A DNA stretch of 64,000 nucleotides from Glaciimonas sp. CA11.2 (GCF_034314045.1 NZ_JAVIWL010000001.1:3782001-3846000), one strand, 5' to 3'; shown: positions 8,193 through 16,783, numbered from the stretch's first letter. The notes: a model not told the origin generated them from the letters alone. Program-made: numbers and translations.

Positions 8193-8240
8193 TAATACAT
8201 TAATACATTAATACATTAATACATCAATACATCAATACAT
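8193..8240. repeat. 8-bp tandem repeat, six units
   Basis: Four copies of TAATACAT are followed by two of CAATACAT without interruption, ending at the dacC stop codon. It lies between two convergent genes and replaces any obvious terminator there. Such simple arrays vary in copy number by slippage; no function is evident. Confidence 0.9.
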
Positions 8241-9415
8241 CATTGATGCTTCATGAAGTGATCGATGGTCGTATTAACCCAAAGCCACACATCATCCAAA
8301 ATACGTGACACAAAATTGGCTTGCTCTACACTCGCCAATGCAACAATGGCGTGAGTCAGTACAACATTTTCGCCTACTTGTACTTTAAGCTGACCTAGTT
8401 TGTTGCCTTCGGCGATCGGTGCAAGCAGCGGATTGTTGAGCTCGATCGTCTGCTTTATTTTGCTAGCCTGACCCTTGGGGACCGTGACATACAAGTCTTC
8501 AAGAAAACCCCCTTTTAGTTCTCTCTGTTTGCCTTTCCATACCTTCGGCGTCACAACTACTTCGCCGTGTGAATACAACTTTACCGTGTCAAAATTCTGA
8601 TAACCCCATTGCAACAGTTTGTGGCTTTCTTGCGCGCGCGCATTGCCGGACGGCGCACCCAATACGACGGCGATAAGACGTCTGGTGCCGATGCCATTGG
8701 GACGGTTGGCAGAAGCAATGAGGCTATAGCCGGAAGCGGCCGTGTGGCCGGTTTTTATGCCGTCAATGTTGGCATCTGTCGACAGCAATTGATTCCGGTT
8801 CTGCTGCGTAATTTTGTTATAAGTGAACGATTTAATTGCGTAAATTTTGTAGCATTCTGGAAAGTCCTCAACCACGTGCGTTGCAAGGGTAGCCAGATCG
8901 CGTGCCGTTGAATAATTTTCAGGATCTGGCAGTCCATGGGAGTTGGCAAAGTGCGTGTCTTTTAAGCCCCATATGCGCGCAGTGTTATTCATCTGGGCGA
9001 CAAAAGTTTCTTCCGTGCCAGAAATGGTTTCTGCCATGGCAACTGCAGCATCGTTGCCGGACTGTACGATAAGGCCATACAGTAAATCCTGAACGCTGAC
9101 CGGTTTGTCGGGTTGGATAAACATCCTCGATCCTTCATGATCAACTTTCCATGCGCGGGTCGATACATTGACCATTTGCTGCGGGTTGAGCTTTTTTTCT
9201 TCTATTGCTGCACAGGCCAGATAGCCGGTCATTAGTTTTACTAACGATGCTGGCTCTACCCGAACATCGGCATCGTGTGAGGCTAAAACATGGTCACTAT
9301 TGGTGTCGAGCAATAACCATGATTTAGCCGTTAAAAGTGGTTCTGTCGAGGTTTGGGCGAAAGGCGCTGCAACCATAAGACAATTCAGGATCAGGATCGC
9401 CGAGATCTTTTTCAT
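8240..9415 (-). CDS. dacC: D-alanyl-D-alanine carboxypeptidase, PBP5/6 type
   Basis: Periplasmic penicillin-binding protein that trims the terminal D-Ala from peptidoglycan pentapeptides. 391 residues. It shows a signal peptide at 1-20 ending in AFA, the active-site tetrad SLVK at about 57-60, SGN at 119-121 and KTG at 221-223, all intact. A beta-rich C-terminal PBP5 domain follows, and the last 20 residues form an amphipathic helix that would anchor it to the inner membrane. The paralogue name (dacA or dacC) cannot be decided from sequence alone. The gene stands alone on the minus strand and its stop abuts an 8-bp tandem repeat. Confidence 0.9.
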   Translation of the reverse strand: MKKISAILILNCLMVAAPFAQTSTEPLLTAKSWLLLDTNSDHVLASHDADVRVEPASLVKLMTGYLACAAIEEKKLNPQQMVNVSTRAWKVDHEGSRMFIQPDKPVSVQDLLYGLIVQSGNDAAVAMAETISGTEETFVAQMNNTARIWGLKDTHFANSHGLPDPENYSTARDLATLATHVVEDFPECYKIYAIKSFTYNKITQQNRNQLLSTDANIDGIKTGHTAASGYSLIASANRPNGIGTRRLIAVVLGAPSGNARAQESHKLLQWGYQNFDTVKLYSHGEVVVTPKVWKGKQRELKGGFLEDLYVTVPKGQASKIKQTIELNNPLLAPIAEGNKLGQLKVQVGENVVLTHAIVALASVEQANFVSRILDDVWLWVNTTIDHFMKHQ

Positions 9416-9720
9416 TTTTTCCTCCGTGCTAGCTGAAGCATGGTGAGAAGACGGGGTGTTACGAGATGGGATGTTTTTTTGTTAATATTTAAATAATGCC
9501 CGAAAAGTCCGATGGTAGCTAGCGCGATGAGATATTTGTAAGGTGTGTTTTGCTGCATGGTAGGGCGAATGGGTGGAGAAAATTACCTAATTTTTTTTTG
9601 TAAATTTATCGGATATTAGCTGGGTAATGATGTATAAAAGCGACGGCGCTGTGAATCTTATCAATCTACTAAATATGTTTCATTTCATGGTTCATTTTTA
9701 GTCTACCCTCAGAGAAAATA
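9416..9720. other. Divergent promoter region
   Basis: 305 bp between divergent dacC and the DUF4337 gene. It is AT-rich, with long T runs around 9474-9500 and 9589-9600, and must carry both promoters. I could not fix convincing -35/-10 pairs. No gene or RNA is supported. Confidence 0.5.
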
Positions 9721-10293
9721 ATGGAAGAAGAATACGAAGTGCCAAGTCCTCATGAGCACGCAATTGAAGAGGCTGTAGAAAAAGAACGTGATGGTTTGGC
9801 GCAAAAAGTCGCCCTGATGACAGCCATTTTGGCGACCATCGGCGCGCTGGTGAGTTATCAAAGTGGTGCGGCGCAAAACGAAGCGATGTTTTTAAAGAAT
9901 CAAAGCATCCTGAAGCAGGCTGAGGCTAGTGATCAGTGGGCTTTCTATCAATCAAAGTCGACTAAAAGCCATCTGGACGAAGCAGTTGCCACACTGACAG
10001 AAAATCCAGAATTGAAAGCCCGTTATCTGGCAGATCGCGATAAACAGGATCGCCAGAAAGCAGCTATTAAAATCGAAGCGGAGAGCCTTCAGGCAGAGTC
10101 ACGCAAACTTGGTGAGGAGTCGGAAGCAAAGCTGAGGCCGCATGAGCGATTGGCACTTGGGATGACGTTCATTCAAATTGCGGTGGCGTTGGCGGCAATT
10201 ACCGTGCTGACCAGAAAGCGCTGGTTGATTTGGGGTTCCGTGATATCCGCAGGAGTGGGAATTATTTGCTCTGCTACGGCTTTTTTATACTAA
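9721..10293 (+). CDS. DUF4337 family membrane protein
   Basis: Protein of 190 residues matching the DUF4337 pattern. An acidic N-terminus leads to a first hydrophobic helix (about 28-45, VALMTAILATIGALVSYQSG). A long charged helical middle rich in Glu, Lys and Gln follows, with AASDQWAFYQSKSTKSH-type sequence, and two closely spaced C-terminal helices (about 142-160 and 167-190) separated by the basic TRKRW. The family is common in proteobacteria and has no known function; an inner-membrane location is predicted. It stands alone with a hairpin about 200 bp downstream. Confidence 0.75.
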   Translation: MEEEYEVPSPHEHAIEEAVEKERDGLAQKVALMTAILATIGALVSYQSGAAQNEAMFLKNQSILKQAEASDQWAFYQSKSTKSHLDEAVATLTENPELKARYLADRDKQDRQKAAIKIEAESLQAESRKLGEESEAKLRPHERLALGMTFIQIAVALAAITVLTRKRWLIWGSVISAGVGIICSATAFLY

Positions 10294-10448
10294 ACGACAA
10301 CTAGCCCCCAATCAATTGCCGATGTTTGATTTCCTCTATTCTGAGGAGTTTTTATACCTTAAGGTAACGCATACTATCGAATAGTATTCAATAGTAGCGT
10401 CAATGATCGGAACGGGCTGACAGAGATGTCTAGATTGTAAAAAAGCAA

Positions 10449-10470
10449 AAGCGATGCATCTGCATCGCTT
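10449..10470 (-). terminator. Probable terminator for the small minus-strand gene at 10636
   Basis: A perfect palindrome, AAGCGATGCA-TC-TGCATCGCTT, is followed on the minus strand by a T-rich tract (TTTGCTTTTTT). It suits the end of the minus-strand transcript from 10854, though it lies about 165 bp past that stop. Confidence 0.5.
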
Positions 10471-10489
10471 GTAAGTGTTTCAAGGAACG

Positions 10490-10522
10490 AGCCCGCACAG
10501 ATAATATGCGGGCTTGTTTGTT
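10490..10522 (+). terminator. Hairpin with T-rich tail after the DUF4337 gene
   Basis: AGCCCGCA (10490-10497) pairs with TGCGGGCT (10507-10514) and is followed by TGTTTGTTT. It could end the DUF4337 transcript, about 200 bp after its stop. The T tract is broken by G residues, so termination may be weak. Confidence 0.5.
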
Positions 10523-10635
10523 TGGTCAGAGGTAACCCAGACGGTTCTCAAACACAAATTGGGTGCGTATTGAAAGAGCGTTATCGTTGATCAAAAGTTG
10601 GATTAAACGCCTGTCAGAGATGCGTTTGCTCACCA

Positions 10636-10854
10636 TCAAATTCGGAATATTCTTTCGTTAGTGTGAACGATTTCAAATTTCGTTTCTGATAATTGATGCA
10701 GGTGTCGCCCGTCAGACAATTGATAGCTTTTGGGGCCTGGTAACTCGTTGATTTCACCGCTGGTTGTCGCTGCGGTAATCGGATCGTGATACACGTGCAC
10801 GTGATAACTGCTGCCGGATGCGCCTTTGGCGTCAAATTTATCTACCAAATCCAT
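10636..10854 (-). CDS. Small hypothetical protein
   Basis: 72-residue protein of unknown function beginning MDLVDKFDAKGASGSSYHVH. It is beta-strand-like and histidine-rich (HVHVYHD, DGRHLHQL), with no signal peptide and no cysteine. A GGAG site sits seven to eight bases before the ATG on the minus strand, which favours this frame over the overlapping frame that starts at 10835. The sequence reads as a compact soluble domain, perhaps all-beta. I do not recognise a family. It stands alone on the minus strand between the HiPIP gene and a terminator. Confidence 0.6.
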   Translation of the reverse strand: MDLVDKFDAKGASGSSYHVHVYHDPITAATTSGEINELPGPKSYQLSDGRHLHQLSETKFEIVHTNERIFRI

Positions 10855-11041
10855 GGGAGTCTCCTGTTGGTCGCGGATTGAATATCCATAGTAACAATAG
10901 CAGATTTGAATAAATTTCTGGCGCTCTTTTACAAAGGGCGCAATATTATTTTACTTCTTTCAGAAAAATATGTGTCGACGGACTTTTTTTTGGTCGCACC
11001 TTGGTGCAACTAACAGGCGAGCACTCTCTTTATAAAAGCAA

Positions 11042-11065
11042 AAGCCCAGCGTGCTAGCTGGGCTT
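11042..11065 (-). terminator. Intrinsic terminator after the HiPIP gene
   Basis: AAGCCCAGC (11042-11050) pairs with GCTGGGCTT (11057-11065), and on the minus strand TTGCTTTTAT follows. It lies about 40 bp past the HiPIP stop, in the correct orientation. Confidence 0.75.
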
Positions 11066-11103
11066 GGTATTGCGACATCAAACGTAAGTCAGAACAATCT
11101 TGA

Positions 11104-11418
11104 CTACGCCTTTTTTGAATAAGCGCTACACCAACCATTTGCTGCTACTACTTTGCCAGCAAAAAGTGGGCATCCACCCGTTGCATCGCTAGCTTTACCT
11201 TGAAATAATTGGCAATTGTTGCATTGCTGGGCTGGCAAGTGATTCGGATATTTAACTTTGTCAACTTTAGTCGAGTCATGGTTGTAACCCAGAGCCACCG
11301 CTTGCGGATCTTTGTCATCGACTTTTGCTGCTTGCGCACGTGCATTGAGAGAGAGGCCTATTGCAGATGCTGCTGCTATATGAGATAAGTTTTTCAAAAA
11401 TATTCTACGATTACTCAT
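11104..11418 (-). CDS. High-potential iron-sulfur protein (HiPIP), Tat-exported
   Basis: Periplasmic electron carrier with one [4Fe-4S] cluster, 104 residues. The N-terminus is a Tat signal (RR at residues 4-5, RRIFLKNL, hydrophobic stretch, then ARAQA), as expected for a protein folded with its cluster before export. The four cluster cysteines are at about 66, 69, 83 and 97, in the spacing C-x2-C-x13-C-x13-C of HiPIPs. HiPIPs shuttle electrons between bc1 complexes and terminal oxidases or reaction centres in some beta- and gammaproteobacteria. The cytochrome oxidase operon at 37970-42729 is one possible partner, but this is inference. A terminator follows. Confidence 0.9.
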   Translation of the reverse strand: MSNRRIFLKNLSHIAAASAIGLSLNARAQAAKVDDKDPQAVALGYNHDSTKVDKVKYPNHLPAQQCNNCQLFQGKASDATGGCPLFAGKVVAANGWCSAYSKKA

Positions 11419-11755
11419 GTGGACTCCTTATTTGGGCTATTTTTACGGTACCTCTACCGTGGAGTCGAATCGTAGCACGGGCATATAAAACGCGTATATT
11501 TTTGCCTATATATAGGTCATTCGGATTGATAAGGTTAATTGTTAATTAAGTATTTGACGCATCAACATGATTTGTCATTTTTTTGTTTTCAATTTTTTTG
11601 CTACTGCACAACAATTTCAGGGTGGCGTCAGGTGGATTGCTTATTTACCATGCGGTTAGTACGTAAATACATTCATTTCGTACGAAAAGCCACGAGCAAA
11701 CTACCCTATGCAGTCTTCAGTTTGCTAAACTCCCCGCTTTATAGAAGGAACGCGC
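11419..11755. other. Divergent intergenic region
   Basis: 337 bp between the divergent HiPIP gene and the 81-residue hypothetical gene. It is AT-rich and should carry both promoters. A frame at 11539-11769 overlaps the next gene's start and has no ribosome binding site, so I do not call it. Confidence 0.45.
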
Positions 11756-12001
11756 ATGACCGACGCTAACACACCTGCACCTATTCCAGATATGCCGACA
11801 GATAGTTTGAATCCAGAATTCGTTGGCGTCTGCCGCGATATCGGCTACGAAGTCGGGCTATCACTCAAGCCTGAACGCAAGGCGCAGCTTTTTACCGCTT
11901 TAGCCGACTTGAACGAACTTGCACTCGAATTGCGTAGCAGTACCGACAATCCGAGTTTGAATGGTTTTTTGGATGGTGTAATCACGGCGCTAGAAGAGTG
12001 A
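11756..12001 (+). CDS. Small hypothetical protein
   Basis: 81-residue acidic soluble protein with AAGGA upstream of the ATG. The N-terminus is proline-rich (TPAPIPDMPTD). The rest is helical, LNPEFVGVCRDIGYEVGLSL followed by KPERKAQLFTALADLNELAL, with one cysteine. No signal peptide or membrane segment is present. I do not recognise a family. The composition and codon use look like a real gene, and it may be co-transcribed with the next gene 45 bp downstream. Confidence 0.65.
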   Translation: MTDANTPAPIPDMPTDSLNPEFVGVCRDIGYEVGLSLKPERKAQLFTALADLNELALELRSSTDNPSLNGFLDGVITALEE

Positions 12002-12046
12002 TCAAGTTTTATTAATAACAATTGGGTCGAGGGCTATAAGGCGGAT

Positions 12047-12493
12047 ATGGGTGTTATAAAAACTAAAGGCAATGCGACAAACGATGTCGACAGCTGCCAC
12101 CAGGGTGGGACAAACGGAGCGGTCATTGGCGTGGATATGGTTGGGGGAAGCGCATCGTCCGAAGTGAAAATATGCGCGGGACAGTTGGCCGATCAACAGA
12201 TCCCAAAAATGGATGACGCAGCCTCTGCAAAAGACCGCGAGTGGGAGCGCCGCAAGTGGATTTGGCAAATGGGGACCATTGTATTGATGGGCTTCAGCGG
12301 ACTTTTGCTAAACGCGATAATAAAACCTTTTGCGACCCCGAAGTCTGCCGCGACGCTCTCTGTTGAAGCTTACTGCAAGGAAGATGGACGAGTCTATTCG
12401 GTCTCTCCGGATCTGACGGCCAATTCACTTGAGCGTGCATGTTCGGTCAGGCAGGGCATGGATTCGTCGGCGCGCATTTCGCCCTCGGAATAG
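12047..12493 (+). CDS. Hypothetical membrane-anchored protein, start uncertain
   Basis: Unrecognised protein of up to 148 residues. The convincing part begins around the ATG at 12209. It has a charged helix (AKDREWERRKWIWQ), one transmembrane helix (MGTIVLMGFSGLLLNAII) and about 60 further residues with two cysteines. The first 54 residues from the ATG at 12047 look less protein-like, so a start at 12209 giving about 94 residues is a serious alternative. Neither start has a strong ribosome binding site. The protein probably sits in the inner membrane by a single helix; nothing else can be said. Confidence 0.45.
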   Translation: MGVIKTKGNATNDVDSCHQGGTNGAVIGVDMVGGSASSEVKICAGQLADQQIPKMDDAASAKDREWERRKWIWQMGTIVLMGFSGLLLNAIIKPFATPKSAATLSVEAYCKEDGRVYSVSPDLTANSLERACSVRQGMDSSARISPSE

Positions 12494-12660
12494 TCGGCGC
12501 AGGGATGCATCAGGTCACTTTACGGCAATCGATTGGCCCAACTAAATGAACGAAGCCGCATATTCGAGGTCAAGTATCGGTCTAATCGATGGGGCGCAGG
12601 GTAATGGTAGGAATGAGGTTATTCCTATCGGATTCTGAACTCGCGAATCCGTGAAATGGA

Positions 12661-13374
12661 ATGAGAATGCAAAAAATTCGTTTGGTAATACTAGCAATCC
12701 TGATCGTCATGCTTGCGGCATGCAGCACAACCGGCGGCGGTCAGACCGGCGCATCCACGCCGAGCGGGCCAGGATATTACACAGTACAAAAGGGTGATAC
12801 GTTGTACGCCATCGGCCGCAAGTTTGGACAAGATCATCGCAGTATCGCTTCCTGGAATAAGCTGGAAAATGCAAACGGTATCGAAGTAGGACAAGTGCTT
12901 CGGGTCGCACCGCCTGGCGCAACTGCGGATGCTGGCGTAAAAAATACTGATCGTGTTGGTAAGGCGCCCGCACCGACGTCAGTGCCACCATCTGGAAGCG
13001 GTGAGGAAAGCAAAATTGATTGGCTGTGGCCAACAGAAGGGGCAAAAACAAGCAGCTTTTCGTCGAAGAAAAAAGGAATTGAAATTGCAGGAACAAGCGG
13101 GCAGCCAATTCTGGCAGCGGCAAGTGGCAAGGTAATGTATGCGGGAGCAGGGATTCGTGGTTATGGTAATTTGCTGATCATAAAGCATACCGGCAACCTG
13201 TTGTCCGTGTACGCGCATAATAAGACTATTCTTATTAAAGAAGGCCAGATGGTCACCAGAGGTCAGAAGATCGCTGAAATGGGCAAATCGGATAGTAGTA
13301 CCGTTAAGCTATACTTTGAAATCCGTCGTGATGGCAAACCGATTGATCCTTCTGCCTTGTTCCCCGGGCATTAG
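12661..13374 (+). CDS. NlpD-like lipoprotein, LysM and degenerate M23 domain
   Basis: 237-residue lipoprotein. Lipobox LAAC puts the lipidated cysteine at residue 21. A LysM domain (about 39-82, YYTVQKGDTLYAIGRKFG) binds peptidoglycan. The C-terminal half (about 125-235) is an M23/LytM fold. Its catalytic residues are lost: the usual HxxxD is replaced by EIAGTSG and the final HxH strand reads KLYFEIR, so the domain cannot bind zinc normally. This is the pattern of NlpD/EnvC-type activators of cell-wall amidases rather than of active peptidases. In many proteobacteria nlpD sits between surE/pcm and rpoS; here it stands alone and is short, so it may be a second, NlpD-like activator. Confidence 0.85.
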   Translation: MRMQKIRLVILAILIVMLAACSTTGGGQTGASTPSGPGYYTVQKGDTLYAIGRKFGQDHRSIASWNKLENANGIEVGQVLRVAPPGATADAGVKNTDRVGKAPAPTSVPPSGSGEESKIDWLWPTEGAKTSSFSSKKKGIEIAGTSGQPILAAASGKVMYAGAGIRGYGNLLIIKHTGNLLSVYAHNKTILIKEGQMVTRGQKIAEMGKSDSSTVKLYFEIRRDGKPIDPSALFPGH

Positions 13375-13703
13375 CCAATCTGATAGCCTGTTGACGCGTT
13401 TTATTCTGGAATGCGTTGATGGGGTGAGTTGCAGCTAAACGGCGCTAAAAGTTGAAATCGTTTTGTAGGAATCGTCTTAAGCTCATGACGATGGTGGGCA
13501 CGTTTAGTAGAGAATCAGGGCTGCACGATAAAAAATAGAAGAAGTTATAAAAAAGACGCAAAAAAGCGCCTAAAGCAACAGTGACGATGGTGCGAGAAAG
13601 AAATTACGCACGGGTAGCATATAATCATATACGGTATTAATATTGTCGGCAAAACGCAATTAAGCAAGAAGCAATCACTTTTCTGTATGGGTGTGTAAGA
13701 GCA
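13375..13703. other. Intergenic stretch without a supported gene
   Basis: 329 bp between the NlpD-like gene and the DUF1178 gene. An A-rich segment with small GACGC/GCGCC pairing lies near 13555-13572, not a clean terminator. The last 70 bases probably hold the DUF1178 promoter. Confidence 0.4.
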
Positions 13704-14186
13704 ATGAAAGTTTATAATTTGGGTTGCGAACAGCAGCATCGCTTTGAAGGATGGTTTTCTTCAGAGGAAGATTTTCTATCGCAATCTGATCGTCATTTGA
13801 TTACCTGCCCGACTTGTGACAGTCCGCAGGTGCATAAATTGCCATCAGCTCCACATCTGAATCTCTCTCACGCCACGGCTTCAACATCGGCATCATCCTC
13901 GGCATCGGCATCGACATCAACATCAGCGAAAGCGCAAGATACGCGCAGCGATTTGGCGATCAGGCAGGAATCAGCATTGTTTGAAATGGCACGCTACATG
14001 TTAAAAAATACCGAAGATGTTGGTGAGCGCTTTACAGAAGAGGCGCGGCGTATTCATTACAATGAAGTTCCCAGTCATGCGATACGGGGAGTCGCCAGCC
14101 CCACTCAGCGAGAAGAATTGGCAGAGGAAGGGATTGATTTCGTGGAGCTGGCGTTGCCGGCACGATTCAAGGAGTCGTTGCAGTAG
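13704..14186 (+). CDS. DUF1178 family protein
   Basis: 160-residue protein of the DUF1178 family, common in alpha- and betaproteobacteria and of unknown function. The N-terminal half has a zinc-ribbon look: MKVYNLGCEQQHRFEGWFSS, then CPTC near residues 35-38. The C-terminal half is a conserved helix-rich domain with GERFTEEARRIHYNE and RGVASPTQREELAEEGI, both family hallmarks. Between them lies an unusual run of about 25 residues made almost only of Ser, Ala and Thr, encoded by imperfect TCGGCA/TCAACA repeats (about 13875-13930). It looks like an expanded linker. Confidence 0.85.
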   Translation: MKVYNLGCEQQHRFEGWFSSEEDFLSQSDRHLITCPTCDSPQVHKLPSAPHLNLSHATASTSASSSASASTSTSAKAQDTRSDLAIRQESALFEMARYMLKNTEDVGERFTEEARRIHYNEVPSHAIRGVASPTQREELAEEGIDFVELALPARFKESLQ

Positions 14187-14272
14187 CGTCAGATCGCGGC
14201 AATTCAGATTAGTAGAAAATGAATAGCGGGTGTTAGCGTCAACACGTTGCTCTAAAAAGCATGTCGACGGAG

Positions 14273-16546
14273 TTAACTTCGATCCCGTAAAATGCGGGTA
14301 ACGCCATGAATTCTACGGACGTTGCGCATCAGACGCGCCAGATGAACGCGGTCTTCGATCTGGATAGTAAAGACCAGTTGCGTCATCAGTAAATCTTTAT
14401 CGTCATCCATATTGACGTATGTGATGTTGGCGTCGGACTCACCGATGTCAGCCGCGACTCTTGCCAAAATCCCTTTGCCGTTATGTACCAGTACTTTTAC
14501 GCGACAATCAAAACGTCGGTTTAAGTCATGCGCCCAACGTACTTCAATCCATCGCTCTGGATCTTTACTGCGTTGACGTTTCGCTACATTGCAATCTTCG
14601 GTATGTACTACCAAGCCCTGATCGCGCTTGAGTTGGCCGATGAGCATGTCACCCGGAATAGGCAGGCAACAAGCCGATAATTGAATCGATACACCTTCGC
14701 TGCCAGTGATGACCACCGGTTCGGCTTTGAGCGGTATCGCTAAGCCTTCCATGTCTAATAACGGCAACGAAATTGGCTGGTTTTCCAGCAATCCCATGAT
14801 GTGCCGAGCGACCAGAGCTGCCATGCGTTTGCCGACCCCGATATCGGCATAAATCTCTTCCATTGAATTCGCGCTGGATTCGTTGAGCAGTCGTTCAACC
14901 ACGACTGGCGCCAAGGCGGGGTTCAGATTGAGTGTTGCCAGCGCTTGCGATAACAGGCGCTTACCGAGATCAATCGACTCATTTAAATTGCTGGTACGCA
15001 GATGATGACGGATCGCGGATCGCGCTTTGCCAGTACGAACAAAGCTGAGCCAGTTAGGACTCGGGCGTGAACTGCTGGAGGTGATGATTTCGACGATATC
15101 GCCATTGTGCAGTTCTGAACGTAGCGGAGCGGGTTCATGATTGATCTTGGCGGCAACGGTCTGATCGCCCACGTCGGTATGAATCGTATAGGCAAAATCG
15201 AGTGCAGTGGCGCCGCGTGGCAATGCGATGATCTTCGACTTTGGCGTAAACACGTAAACAGAATCAGGGAACAGGTCGACTTTGACGTGTTCCAGAAACT
15301 CAGCTGAGTCGCCGGTTTGTTTCTGGATGTCGAGCAGCGACTGCAACCACGCATGCGTACGTTGCTGTAACTCGCTTAAATCGCCATCTTCATCTTTGTA
15401 TAACCAATGCGCAGCAACGCCGGACTCCGCCACGCGATGCATATCTTGCGTTCTGATCTGAAACTCAACCGGCGTTCCGTAAGGGCCAATCAGCGTTGTG
15501 TGCAGCGACTGATAACCGTTGAGTTTAGGGATCGCAATGTAATCCTTGAATTTGCCGGGCATCGGCTTGTACAGCGCGTGCAATGTACCCAGCGCGACGT
15601 AGCAATTGGCGAACGTATCAACGACAATCCGGAAACCGTACACGTCTAACACTTGGGAAAATGACAGATGCTTATTCCGCATTTTGCGATAGATGCCGTA
15701 AAGCGTTTTTTCGCGGCCATCTATTTGCGTCGGAATACCCGTAGCAAGCAAGGTGGTATTGACCGAATCAAGAATTTTGCTGACAACTTCGCGTCGATTT
15801 CCGCGTGCTGCGCGGACTGCTTTCTGTAGCGTGCGGTGGCGCAGCGGGTGTAAATGTGAAAACGACAGTTCTTGCAACTCGCGATAAATATTGTTCAGAC
15901 CAAGCCGATGCGCAATCGGTACATACACTTCCATCGTCTCGCGCGCGATACGGCGTTTTTTCTCTGGAACCATGACACCGAGCGTGCGCATATTGTGCAG
16001 ACGATCCGCCAGCTTGATCAGAATTACGCGGACATCCCGCGCCATCGCCAATAACATTTTGCGGAAATTTTCCGCTTGTGCTTCGATTTGGCTTTGAAAT
16101 TCAATTTTATCGAGTTTGGAAAGACCATCGACCAGACTAGCCACCGGCGCGCCAAAGCGTTCGATCAACTCATCTTTTTTGACGTCCTGGTCTTCCATTA
16201 CATCGTGCAGAAGTGCAGCCATGATCGCTTGCGCGTCAAGCTTCCAATCGGCGCAAATTTCGGCGACGGCAATTGGATGCGAAATGTAGGGTTCACCTGA
16301 TTTACGCATCTGCCCCAGATGCATTTCATCTGAAAAGCGATACGCTTCCTTGACCTTCTTTAATTCGGAAGGGCTAAGGTATTCAGCGAGTTTGGTAGTC
16401 AGGTGGGTGATCGATGCAACGCCGATTTTGGACATTGGCTGATCAGTGGATGTTTCAGTTGGTGCAGTTTTGACAGCACGAGGCAATACAGCTCGTTTTA
16501 CAGGAGCGGCTGATGGTAAGGTCGAATCTGGAGGAGTCAGGTTCAT
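14273..16546 (-). CDS. spoT: Bifunctional (p)ppGpp synthetase/hydrolase SpoT
   Basis: Stringent-response enzyme that makes and degrades (p)ppGpp. 757 residues. In order: a poorly conserved N-terminal 45 residues, the HD hydrolase domain (HPIAVAEICADW, then LLHDVMED near residue 115, intact), the synthetase domain (YGIYRKMRNKH and IPKLNGYQSLHT), the TGS domain (VFTPKSKIIALPRGATALDF), a helical and zinc-finger region (SACCLPIPGD), and a C-terminal ACT domain. An intact HD motif marks it as a SpoT/Rel-type bifunctional enzyme rather than RelA. It is the last gene of gmk-rpoZ-spoT, the same order as in enterobacteria, and lies 33 bp after rpoZ. A later ATG (residue 38) could be the true start. 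Confidence 0.95.
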   Translation of the reverse strand: MNLTPPDSTLPSAAPVKRAVLPRAVKTAPTETSTDQPMSKIGVASITHLTTKLAEYLSPSELKKVKEAYRFSDEMHLGQMRKSGEPYISHPIAVAEICADWKLDAQAIMAALLHDVMEDQDVKKDELIERFGAPVASLVDGLSKLDKIEFQSQIEAQAENFRKMLLAMARDVRVILIKLADRLHNMRTLGVMVPEKKRRIARETMEVYVPIAHRLGLNNIYRELQELSFSHLHPLRHRTLQKAVRAARGNRREVVSKILDSVNTTLLATGIPTQIDGREKTLYGIYRKMRNKHLSFSQVLDVYGFRIVVDTFANCYVALGTLHALYKPMPGKFKDYIAIPKLNGYQSLHTTLIGPYGTPVEFQIRTQDMHRVAESGVAAHWLYKDEDGDLSELQQRTHAWLQSLLDIQKQTGDSAEFLEHVKVDLFPDSVYVFTPKSKIIALPRGATALDFAYTIHTDVGDQTVAAKINHEPAPLRSELHNGDIVEIITSSSSRPSPNWLSFVRTGKARSAIRHHLRTSNLNESIDLGKRLLSQALATLNLNPALAPVVVERLLNESSANSMEEIYADIGVGKRMAALVARHIMGLLENQPISLPLLDMEGLAIPLKAEPVVITGSEGVSIQLSACCLPIPGDMLIGQLKRDQGLVVHTEDCNVAKRQRSKDPERWIEVRWAHDLNRRFDCRVKVLVHNGKGILARVAADIGESDANITYVNMDDDKDLLMTQLVFTIQIEDRVHLARLMRNVRRIHGVTRILRDRS

Positions 16547-16579
16547 ACTATTTATACACCAGCCGCAGTACGTGGACGA

Positions 16580-16783
16580 TTAACCCGGCACTTTCTTAAG
16601 CATTTCGATACCAACTTTGCCAGCAGCGATTTCACGCAGGGCAATAACAGTTGGCTTGTCTTTCGCATCAACCTTAGGTGTGTGACCTTGTAAAAGCTGA
16701 CGTGCGCGGTATGTTGCGGAAAGAGTCAATTGAAAACGGTTAGGGATGTGCTTGATGCAATCTTCAATGGTAATGCGGGCCAT
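16580..16783 (-). CDS. rpoZ: RNA polymerase omega subunit
   Basis: Omega subunit, which helps assemble the beta' subunit into RNA polymerase and forms part of a ppGpp-binding site. 67 residues, the usual length in betaproteobacteria. It begins [20 protein letters not shown] and has the conserved RARQL and [13 protein letters not shown] segments. It lies between gmk and spoT on the minus strand, a conserved operon that links nucleotide supply, transcription and the stringent response. AGAACAT before the ATG gives a modest ribosome binding site. Confidence 0.95.
   Translation of the reverse strand: MARITIEDCIKHIPNRFQLTLSATYRARQLLQGHTPKVDAKDKPTVIALREIAAGKVGIEMLKKVPG

Larger units (their letters stand above)
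10294..10635. other. Intergenic stretch with two hairpins
   Basis: 342 bp between the convergent DUF4337 gene and the small minus-strand gene. Apart from the two terminator-like hairpins listed separately I see nothing supported. A short imperfect repeat of TCGAATAGTATTCAATAGTA type lies at about 10378-10396. Confidence 0.5.

Noticed and set aside
10614..10835. A 73-residue minus-strand frame overlapping the small gene at 10636
   Set aside because: The other frame (start at 10854) has a GGAG site at the right spacing; this one has none.
11539..11769. A 76-residue frame before the small gene at 11756
   Set aside because: It overlaps the better-supported start at 11756, lacks a ribosome binding site and is rich in Phe, Cys and Tyr, as expected of AT-rich non-coding DNA.
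12002..12268. An 88-residue minus-strand frame opposite the hypothetical membrane protein
   Set aside because: The plus-strand frame has a clean charged helix and a transmembrane helix, while this one has neither a start signal nor a recognisable pattern.
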